A stretch of 64,000 bases of DNA from Bergeyella cardium (GTDB taxonomy: Bacteria; Bacteroidota; Bacteroidia; Flavobacteriales; Weeksellaceae). The stretch covers positions 1,630,001 to 1,694,000 of the forward strand of contig NZ_QYCZ01000001.1 in assembly GCF_003614945.1 (NCBI RefSeq). Direction: 5' to 3'. Positions 47,101-54,206 of this stretch are shown here, piece after piece. How positions within the stretch are numbered: position 1 is the first letter of the stretch; each line of letters opens with the position of its first letter. Position numbers and translations under genes: made by a program. The notes beneath the pieces are model-generated. The model saw nothing but the letters and a program-made list of their open reading frames with translations. It did no database searches and had not been told where the DNA came from.

Positions 47101-47351
47101 TTCTAATCATACCAGCCAATATATCTACTCTACTTTCATTTGGTATAATATCTTACTTTTAATCATCATTTTTTACTTCTGAACCATACACACATTTTTT
47201 ATTATAAAGTTGCAAAAAAATAGAAAAGAATAATCTATCTTTTGTAGCAATAGTATAAAATATAGTCTAAAAGAATATAAAATAGCCTAACAAAGATACA
47301 AAGCCTTGTGATTATATGATGAAATAGACATTTTTGCCAATAAATATTCTA

Positions 47352-48254
47352 ATGAAACACAAAATAACATTATTTGCATTATTAGGAACGACATTAGGTT
47401 TTTCGCAAGATTATAGCGGAAGAGTAGGTATCAATACAGAAACTCCCAATGCGACATTGGAAGTTAAAGGTAGCCCTAACGATACAGAAGTCATAGATGG
47501 CTTTATTCCTCCTAAAATTACCTTTACTCAAATTACAGCAAAAACAAATTATAATCATCATCAGACAGGAGCATTGATTTACATTACTGATGCAACTAAT
47601 TCTGAGGGAATTTACAATCATCAAAATCAGTTTATCAGAACACAAGGATACTACTATTGGAATGGAACGACTTGGAGACCATTAAAAGGTAAAGATGGAG
47701 AACTTGTGCGTATTGAAACCAATACGAACAGATACGGCTGGGGACTTCCTTATAGGTTGAATAATCCTCATAATTATGATACTATTGGAGAGTATGCAGT
47801 AGATTTTTCTCTATCACAAGTCCCAACAAGTAGAACAGGAGAACAATACGGGGCAACAGGTAAAGCCTCATTTGCTATTGGAACACATACCATAGCAAGT
47901 GGCGGTTATTCTTTTGCTCACGGAGAAAGGGCATTTGCCACAGGGGGATATTCTTATGCTGGAGGAATAGGAACAAAAGCCACTAACTTTGCCTCTCACG
48001 CAGAGGGTCAAGTAACCACTGCAAGTGGCTGGGCTTCTCATTCGGAAGGATATAATACGATTGCAGATGGGACAAGTTCCCACGCACAGGGGAATAGCAC
48101 GATTGCGAATTCTTTCGCCGAACATTCACGAGGGACATATAATTTTTCTCCTACGCCCTATTCAAAAACGAGTTTTGATAAACGAGATTTAATAGAAAGT
48201 GTGGGAGGTGGAACAGGTTTTATTAGCACAGGGGGTTATGACAATGATAAATGA
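47352..48254 (+). CDS. YadA-head-like exported surface protein, apparently truncated
   Basis: ATG 47352 gives 300 residues with a signal peptide (ending TLGFSQ). GRVGINTETPNATLEVKG is followed by a long run of YadA-head-like AxG/SxA repeats (FAIGTHTIASGGYSFAHGER, ATGGYSYAGGIGTKATNFAS). The repeats end at TGTGFISTGG and then five residues (YDNDK) read from the neighbouring element. Most YadA-type proteins continue past this head, so it looks cut at about 48238. No T9SS tail remains. Confidence 0.65.
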   Translation: MKHKITLFALLGTTLGFSQDYSGRVGINTETPNATLEVKGSPNDTEVIDGFIPPKITFTQITAKTNYNHHQTGALIYITDATNSEGIYNHQNQFIRTQGYYYWNGTTWRPLKGKDGELVRIETNTNRYGWGLPYRLNNPHNYDTIGEYAVDFSLSQVPTSRTGEQYGATGKASFAIGTHTIASGGYSFAHGERAFATGGYSYAGGIGTKATNFASHAEGQVTTASGWASHSEGYNTIADGTSSHAQGNSTIANSFAEHSRGTYNFSPTPYSKTSFDKRDLIESVGGGTGFISTGGYDNDK

Positions 48255-48653
48255 TTTTTTAATAATATTGTCAATATCTATATTAATTTTTGATGTTGAT
48301 TTTTGTTTTTCAACCGCAATTACTAGTCCAGACCAATTCTCTAAAAAAATACTTATATCTATTTCCTTTTTATGTTGGAAATTATTAGTAATCAATACAC
48401 TACTTTCTTTTTTCTTTACTAATATTAACTCTGAATTTTCTTTTAATGAAGAAATGAAAGTATTGGGCAATTTATTGAAATGAGAATTATTAAATTCCGC
48501 AATGATATTTTCTATATCAAATTTATCCAAAGTATCTTTTACCGCAGATAAACTTGGATAGTCAGGGTGAGACATAAATTCATTATCAAAATCTTCTTTT
48601 TTTATTTGATAATTATTTAATCTGATTAATTCATAGAATAAAAAAGTAGACAT
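48189..48653 (-). pseudogene. Truncated C39-like/VKOR-type peptide-processing protein
   Basis: The 154-residue frame starts STFLFYELIRLNNYQIKK and has SHPDYPSLSAVKDTLDKFDI, typical of the N-terminal C39-like domain found in Bacteroidetes membrane proteins fused to vitamin K epoxide reductase or thioredoxin domains. Those proteins lack the catalytic Cys. The membrane part is absent: after KINIDIDNIIKKSFIIVIT the frame runs into sequence of the neighbouring surface gene (48231 and below). It likely lost its C-terminal half at the same junction. Confidence 0.65.
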
Positions 48654-48670
48654 GTTTATACTATAAAATT

Positions 48671-49528
48671 TTATCTATTTACTTTATCATTATATTTATC
48701 TAATCCATCTATTCCAAACAATACTTTTTCTTCTTTTTCAGGGGTTATTATATTCTTTATATTACCTCTAATATAATATTTTCTATTATAATTATCTTTT
48801 TGGTGAACATCAGAAGTTGTGCTACATTCATTTAATTGATAAAAACTCTTCTCATTTTTTTTAAATGAACATTGTAGTTGATGAGACACTATTCTGTAAG
48901 AATCATTTTTGGTTCCAAACATAGATATAAATGAATTTCCAGTATGTTCTATAAGAGTAGTCTGAAAATTTAAAATTGCAAAAGTTTTTTTATCTACATT
49001 CAAATATCCCTCATACATAAATGATTTAGAATTTGTAGGGAAAAATTTAATCGTATAAACATCTTCATGATTAGTCTCCAAAAATGAAAATGAATATTGT
49101 TTTTTTCTTTTAATAATCTCATAAATGATTTCAGGAGAGATATACCTACTAAAAGATGTTGGGTAATTTTCTTTTTTACTATCCAATAGTTTATCAGCAT
49201 TGTTAACAATTTTTGTATCTTGATAAATAAAAGAGTCATAATAATGATTAATATACTCTAAATACTTATCAAAAAACAAATCCAAATTCCCTTCCAATTG
49301 ATAGATTGTTCCTAACTTTTCCTCCTTATTGGAAAATTCTGTATAAAAGGTTAATGTGTCTTTCTTTTTATAATTATTTACAAACTTTTTTTGCACTAAA
49401 TCAATTACATTTCTTGCAGTCCTTTTCTTAATGATATTAACTTCATCTATTTTCTTTTCTCCTACCTGCGAAAAAGAAAAAGAAGAAATAAATGCACAAA
49501 TAAATAAGGTAATATATTTAATATTCAT
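48671..49528 (-). CDS. Exported protein of the RiPP left arm
   Basis: The 285-residue protein has a signal peptide (ending FSFSQVG). The mature sequence (KKRTARNVIDLVQKKFVNNY, YEGYLNVDKKTFAILNFQTT) resembles the periplasmic part of carboxypeptidase-regulatory-like/outer-membrane proteins common in flavobacterial peptide loci, but without a carboxypeptidase-like domain here. Probably periplasmic or outer-membrane bound. It lies between the precursor gene and the truncated C39 gene, all on one strand. Confidence 0.7.
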   Translation of the reverse strand: MNIKYITLFICAFISSFSFSQVGEKKIDEVNIIKKRTARNVIDLVQKKFVNNYKKKDTLTFYTEFSNKEEKLGTIYQLEGNLDLFFDKYLEYINHYYDSFIYQDTKIVNNADKLLDSKKENYPTSFSRYISPEIIYEIIKRKKQYSFSFLETNHEDVYTIKFFPTNSKSFMYEGYLNVDKKTFAILNFQTTLIEHTGNSFISMFGTKNDSYRIVSHQLQCSFKKNEKSFYQLNECSTTSDVHQKDNYNRKYYIRGNIKNIITPEKEEKVLFGIDGLDKYNDKVNR

Positions 49529-49557
49529 ATTTTTTCATTTCTAAAGAAAAAGATTAT

Positions 49558-49583
49558 AAAGGCTATCTTTCAAGATAGCCTTT
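49558..49583 (-). terminator. Terminator after the left precursor gene
   Basis: AAAGGCTATCTT pairs with AAGATAGCCTTT across two bases (49558-49583). It lies between the left precursor and the exported-protein gene, so it could dampen the downstream reading. Confidence 0.75.
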
Positions 49584-49591
49584 GTTTTTAG

Positions 49592-49765
49592 TTAGTCTTC
49601 CCAGAACCAATGAACTGCATCTCCGTTTGCACAACCTCTTTTACCGATTCTAATACTAACGATACCTAAGTTTATTTCTCCACGACATGAGTGTCCACCT
49701 TTAAATGATTTTAGATTTTCTCTTGGAATCTCTACACCTGTTGATTTTAATTCGTTTAAATTCAT
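49592..49765 (-). CDS. Double-glycine leader RiPP precursor peptide (left)
   Basis: The 57-residue product starts MNLNELKSTGVEIPRENLKS and has FKGG at residues 21-24, where a C39 peptidase would cut. The core is HSCRGEINLGIVSIRI, then GKRGCANGDAVHWFWED, with Cys at 27 and 45. The leader matches the helical GG-leader style (LKELGV...LKxxKGG) of Bacteroidetes peptides. No upstream start is closer. The peptidase/exporter gene is in the right arm. Confidence 0.75.
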   Translation of the reverse strand: MNLNELKSTGVEIPRENLKSFKGGHSCRGEINLGIVSIRIGKRGCANGDAVHWFWED

Positions 49766-49997
49766 TTTTTTAAGATTTAAAAAATGAATACTTATTTTTT
49801 TACACTCACAAAAAATTATTGATGCATCTTTATTCTTTGTGGGAATAAATGTATATAATATTTTTTATTAAAATGCTAATTTTATTAAAAAAAATAACAC
49901 ATTAAACCATTGAAATAGATTAATCTACTGATAATCAATATAAAAAATGTTATTATTTTTATTTTTATAACATCAGTATTTGTAGAGCCTAATAATA

Positions 49998-50184
49998 ACC
50001 TGTAAAAAATAGTGTAAGGTGTCCAATACCACCTGTAAAAAATAGTGCAAGGTCTAACCCATAACCTGTAAAAAATAATACAAGGTATCCAACACCACCT
50101 GTAAAAAATAGTGTAAGGTTAACCGATGACCTGTAAAAAATAATGTAGGGTATCCCACACTACCTGTAAAAAATAATGTAGGGT
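49998..50184. repeat. Array of six 23-bp direct repeats
   Basis: ACCTGTAAAAAATA followed by (G/A)TGTAAGGT-type ends recurs at 49998, 50031, 50064, 50097, 50129 and 50162, with periods 33, 33, 33, 32 and 33. The 9-10 base spacers differ. Each unit has partly inverted ends (ACCT...AGGT or GGGT). The minus-strand frame is open through most of it with an 11-residue TIFYR-type period, but this is not a likely gene. It is iteron- or operator-like and lies in the divergent precursor spacer. The stretches around it (49766-49997, 50185-50327) are plain AT-rich DNA. Confidence 0.75.
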
Positions 50185-50327
50185 TAATTTTGTTAATTTA
50201 GTGATTATCAGGTATTTAATTAGATATCTTGAACAGCAAAATATTGTGCTTCCTAATGATTTATTAGAATAGAAGTTTATAGTATATTTTAGAAATTTAT
50301 AGTATAGGTTATATACAATGTAATATA

Positions 50328-50335
50328 TAGTTTTG
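50328..50335 (+). promoter_or_regulatory. -7 element of the right precursor
   Basis: TAGTTTTG matches TAnnTTTG and lies 28 bases before the precursor ATG at 50364. No clear -33 was seen. Confidence 0.45.
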
Positions 50336-50363
50336 TAATAGTAATTTTAAAAAAGTTTGTATT

Positions 50364-50528
50364 ATGAAATTTAAAAATTTAGATAAAATGAAAGTTCTCA
50401 CAGATAAAGAGATGAGAACTCTCTTAGGAGGTAATTGTAAATCTTGTAGTCAATCTTGTAAGAAAGCTTGCTCGCAAGGTAAAAAGAGTGGAGGAGGACC
50501 AATAATAGTTGTTGATACAATAGTTTAA
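50364..50528 (+). CDS. Cysteine-rich double-glycine RiPP precursor peptide (right)
   Basis: The 54-residue product is MKFKNLDKMKVLTDKEMRTL, then LGG and NCKSCSQSCKKACSQGKK, ending SGGGPIIVVDTIV. GG at 22-23 is the expected cleavage site. Four cysteines (25, 28, 32, 36) sit in CX2CX3CX3C spacing, next to a radical SAM maturase gene 51 bases downstream. Thioether cross-links at these Cys are therefore a reasonable inference. The start has a normal AT-rich leader and the reading frame is clean. Confidence 0.8.
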   Translation: MKFKNLDKMKVLTDKEMRTLLGGNCKSCSQSCKKACSQGKKSGGGPIIVVDTIV

Positions 50529-50535
50529 CAAATTT

Positions 50536-50560
50536 GGCTGTTTTTTTATAAAAAACAGCC
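50536..50560 (+). terminator. Hairpin between precursor and maturase
   Basis: GGCTGTTTTTT and AAAAAACAGCC form a stem (50536-50560) followed by TTTAT. Such a hairpin would let the precursor RNA greatly exceed the maturase RNA. Confidence 0.6.
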
Positions 50561-50579
50561 TTTATAATAAAGATCAATA

Positions 50580-52085
50580 ATGATATATATATTTAACCCA
50601 TATTATACCTTAAAAAAGGATATAGACAGAGTATTGTTGATGAATTCCCCAGGATTTAAAATACCAGAAGAAAAAGCAGAAGATGGCATAATATCTTTTA
50701 TACATCCTATATACGCAGTTATATTATCATATTTTAATGGTGAATTAAGTTATGAAAAAACCATAGAGAAGATAGCGAATGATTTCTCAGAAAATATAGA
50801 AACAATAAAGAAGATTACGGATGTGTTTATAGAAAATGAGGATGAGATAACATTTGAATATGAAAATAATTTTTTTGGATTTCCTAAGAAAATGTTAGTA
50901 AAAATAGATGATTATAAGGAGAAAAAAAGACCTAATTATAATCCTTATGATTTTTATTTAGACACTGAAGACTATGATTTTAAAACACAACGATTAAAAA
51001 CAAGCCCTAGTGAAATTAGGATATTAGTGAATACAGAGTGTGCTTCTGATTGTATCTATTGTTATGTCGATAGAAGGGTAAAAGATACTTGTAAAATTCC
51101 AATAGAAAGAATTGTTGAGTTAATAGAAGAGTCTAAAAAGTTGGGAGTTACAACTTTTGATATTGCTGGAACAGAGATTTTTCTATATAAATATTGGGAT
51201 GTTTTGGTGGAAAATTTAATCCATAATGGATATTACCCATATTTATCAACTAAAATACCGATAGGGGAAAAGATAATAAACAGGCTGATAGAGATTGGTA
51301 TCAAGGATATTCAAATTTCTATAGATAGCCTTATAGATGAAGAGGTAGAGAAAGTAGATAAATTTAAGATAACTTCTTATTCAGAGAAAATTTTAAAGAC
51401 TTTAAAACAGATAGAGGAAGCGGGATTAAATGTAGCAATTAATACAGTTATTACTAAGTATAATTCTACAATAGAAGGAATAGATTTTATGTTAAATAAG
51501 TTGAATCAGTTTGGTAATATAGAGATAGTAACTATAAACATAGGAGAAACATCTGTTTATAAAACAGAAGAAGAATTTGCTAATTTTAAGACTTTATTGA
51601 ATGATATAAATAAAATAGAAGAGTATTATATAAAAAATAGAAATAATTTTAATTTTAAATTAGAATTAGCAGGATATACTAGAAAGGAAGATTTTTATGC
51701 AGACCCAAAAGTTAAAAAAGAACGATTTGAGCAGAGGTCTTTATGTACTGCAGGGATAAGACAAATATGTATTTTACCTGATGGAAAAGTTACAGGGTGT
51801 GAAGAACTATATTGGCATCCCCAATTTATAATGGGAAATGTAATACACAATACATTGGAAGAAATATGGAACTCTGACAAAGCAGTAAACTTTAATAATT
51901 TGAGTAGGGAAATGTTTTCTGATGATAGCTTTTGTAAAACTTGCTATAATTTTGAAAAATGTAGAATGGGTGCAGGTATATGTTATAGTGATGTCATCTC
52001 TGTATATGATAAAAATAATTGGGATTTTCCTGCTCCAGAATGTCCAAAAGCACCAGCACCAAAGTTTATAACATATTTTGAATAA
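50580..52085 (+). CDS. Radical SAM/SPASM peptide maturase
   Basis: The 501-residue protein has an N-terminal region (residues 1-110) with the look of a PqqD-like recognition element (FNPYYTLKKDIDRVLLMNSP, IHPIYAVILSYFNGELSYEK). The radical SAM domain has Cys 154, 158 and 161 in NTECASDCIYCYVD. A C-terminal SPASM domain carries many Cys (CTAGIRQICILPDGKVTGC, FCKTCYNFEKCRMGAGICYS). The usual GGE motif after the Cys cluster reads AGTE here. It is adjacent to the Cys-rich precursor and likely modifies it. Confidence 0.88.
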   Translation: MIYIFNPYYTLKKDIDRVLLMNSPGFKIPEEKAEDGIISFIHPIYAVILSYFNGELSYEKTIEKIANDFSENIETIKKITDVFIENEDEITFEYENNFFGFPKKMLVKIDDYKEKKRPNYNPYDFYLDTEDYDFKTQRLKTSPSEIRILVNTECASDCIYCYVDRRVKDTCKIPIERIVELIEESKKLGVTTFDIAGTEIFLYKYWDVLVENLIHNGYYPYLSTKIPIGEKIINRLIEIGIKDIQISIDSLIDEEVEKVDKFKITSYSEKILKTLKQIEEAGLNVAINTVITKYNSTIEGIDFMLNKLNQFGNIEIVTINIGETSVYKTEEEFANFKTLLNDINKIEEYYIKNRNNFNFKLELAGYTRKEDFYADPKVKKERFEQRSLCTAGIRQICILPDGKVTGCEELYWHPQFIMGNVIHNTLEEIWNSDKAVNFNNLSREMFSDDSFCKTCYNFEKCRMGAGICYSDVISVYDKNNWDFPAPECPKAPAPKFITYFE

Positions 52086-52097
52086 AGAGATAAGAGT

Positions 52098-54206
52098 ATG
52101 AAAAGAGTAGTTTTTTTGTTAGGGGTATTTCCTGCTGTGTTTTTAGCACAGGAGAAAAAAGATTCTGTGAAAGTTACAGAGATAAAAGAAGTTTCTATAA
52201 TAAAGAAACAGCCTGTAGCACAGACTTTAAAAGGATACCAACTGAATGTTTCAGGGACAATGCTGGAGCAGAAAGAAAATGTTTCTGAGATTATAAAATT
52301 TTCTCCAAATGTCAGTTATTCCAACGGACTGAAAATTTTGGGAAGTGATAAAATACAAATCATTCTTAACAAAAAAGAAGTCAAAATAAACCCTGACCAG
52401 TTTGATACTTTTCTGTCTTCTCTCGACGCCAAAACCATAAAGAGTATAGAGATAAACGATACTCCAGATGCTTCTATGGACAGTCGTTATACAGCGCAGA
52501 TTATCATTACTACTAAAAAAGTGGAAGGGCAGGTTCTTGGGCTGGGAACAGGTGTTTATTATAACGATAAATTTGGGCATAACAGCAATGCAAACTATAT
52601 GGCAACCTTTGGGAAGCTCAGAGTTTATGCATCTGGAGATTATTTTATAAAATATTCTGAAGCGAAAGGAAATTCCCTTCAAAAATGGACTGACCAGCTG
52701 ACCAGAGAGGGCGAATATGGAGGCAAAACCAAGCGTTTTGGGAATAATGCAACCTTTAATTTGGATTATGATTTTAATGATAAGCATAAGTTGAGTTTCC
52801 TTTACAACTATACAGCCGATATGGATTTGGATAAAAACTATGTTTATCACTACAAAACTCAGACTTTATCTAGTTCGGGAACTTCTTTTATTAATAATTT
52901 TTCTGAAACCAAGGATAAAACGCATACTTTTTCCTTGCAGTATGACTTTTCATCAGATAAAGATGATGAGCTGACTATCAATGCCGACTATGCTTTGGAG
53001 AAGTTTTATAATCCGTTCAGGAGTTATAATGATTTTTATACAAATGGTATATTTTTAAATTCAGAAAATTATACTCAAAACGGCAGATTAGATTATAAAA
53101 TCTTTACAGCTTCAGCAGATTACACTAAAAAAATCAACGAGCAGAACAAACTCTCATTTGGAGTAAAATTTTCCAATAGTGACAATAGAAATACGGCTGA
53201 TTATTATAGTTTTGATACTTTTATAGACAGCCGTTCACAGAATTTTTATTTCAATGAAAATATATATTCTGCTTATCTCAATTATTCTTTGTCCAAAGGA
53301 AAATTAAAGTATAATTTGGGATTAAGAAATGAATATACTGCTGCTGATTTTCAAACGAATAAAGGATTAGACGGCAAGGTGAATTATAATAAATTTCTAC
53401 CTTCGGCAACAGTTACATACACTCACGATAAAAACCACACTTTTTATCTTCACGCTTCCAAACGATTTACCAGACCTTCTTTTTTCAGCTATGACCCTAC
53501 CATTATGGTGGAGCAGACCGATGTGTGGAGTTCTGGAAATCAACACTTGAAACCAATGGATTATTTTATCTCACAGGCAGGATATGTTTTGATGAAAAAA
53601 TATTCTTTTGTGTTTCGTTATCTTTATTCAGAAAATAATATTATCAATGTTTCTAATCTCTTGAACAACGGAGTTTTATTTTCAAAACTTGAAAATGCAG
53701 GATATCAGAATACCTTTCTTTTTAATATTAATATTCCTGTAAAAATTGCTGATTTCTGGAATACGACCAATAAAATAAACCTTTCTCACAGCAGTTTCAA
53801 AGCTGGGCAGTATAATCTTTCAACCCACTCTTATTATGCGACTTTGGAGAGCATTCATAGTTTTGATTTGTTCAAAAAAGTGAAATTAGATGTTTCTGTG
53901 AATTACTCTACACCCAGCAGACAGAAGTTTAATTATAATTATTCCAATTTTTATACAGACCTGAATCTGAGAATTCCATTGTTTGAAAATAAAGCGAATT
54001 TAACGCTGAATATTTCCGATGTTTTCAATTCCAACAGAACGAAAGGATATTCGGATATCAACGGAATTTATACTTATAATTACACTAAAAATAATTCTCG
54101 CGGAATTTCTATAAAATTCTCCTACCAATTCCAAACAGGGAAGAAATTTGATAATGACATAAGAGACACCAGCATAGATGACTTGCTAAATAGAACAGGG
54201 AAATAA
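52098..54206 (+). CDS. Outer-membrane TonB-receptor-like barrel protein
   Basis: The 702-residue protein has a signal peptide (ending AVFLAQ), then a plug-like region (KEVSIIKKQPVAQTLKGYQL, KIQIILNKKEVKINPDQFDT) and a long Tyr/Asn-rich barrel. It belongs to the OMP_b-brl_3-type family found beside peptide exporters in flavobacteria. It could be an outer-membrane path for the peptide or an immunity/uptake factor. Its stop overlaps the ABC exporter ATG by one base (TAATG), a sign of coupling. Confidence 0.82.
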   Translation: MKRVVFLLGVFPAVFLAQEKKDSVKVTEIKEVSIIKKQPVAQTLKGYQLNVSGTMLEQKENVSEIIKFSPNVSYSNGLKILGSDKIQIILNKKEVKINPDQFDTFLSSLDAKTIKSIEINDTPDASMDSRYTAQIIITTKKVEGQVLGLGTGVYYNDKFGHNSNANYMATFGKLRVYASGDYFIKYSEAKGNSLQKWTDQLTREGEYGGKTKRFGNNATFNLDYDFNDKHKLSFLYNYTADMDLDKNYVYHYKTQTLSSSGTSFINNFSETKDKTHTFSLQYDFSSDKDDELTINADYALEKFYNPFRSYNDFYTNGIFLNSENYTQNGRLDYKIFTASADYTKKINEQNKLSFGVKFSNSDNRNTADYYSFDTFIDSRSQNFYFNENIYSAYLNYSLSKGKLKYNLGLRNEYTAADFQTNKGLDGKVNYNKFLPSATVTYTHDKNHTFYLHASKRFTRPSFFSYDPTIMVEQTDVWSSGNQHLKPMDYFISQAGYVLMKKYSFVFRYLYSENNIINVSNLLNNGVLFSKLENAGYQNTFLFNINIPVKIADFWNTTNKINLSHSSFKAGQYNLSTHSYYATLESIHSFDLFKKVKLDVSVNYSTPSRQKFNYNYSNFYTDLNLRIPLFENKANLTLNISDVFNSNRTKGYSDINGIYTYNYTKNNSRGISIKFSYQFQTGKKFDNDIRDTSIDDLLNRTGK

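Noticed and set aside
47352..48254. Full-length trimeric autotransporter adhesin
   Set aside because: No coiled-coil stalk or C-terminal YadA anchor barrel exists; the frame ends in neighbour-derived residues at the junction.
49998..50184. The repeat array as a CRISPR array
   Set aside because: Units are diverged, spacers are only 9-10 bases and no cas genes are near, so CRISPR is excluded.
49998..50184. The minus-strand open frame through the array as a gene for an 11-residue repeat protein
   Set aside because: The frame is set by the repeat itself, one 32-base period breaks it and no start or signal supports it.
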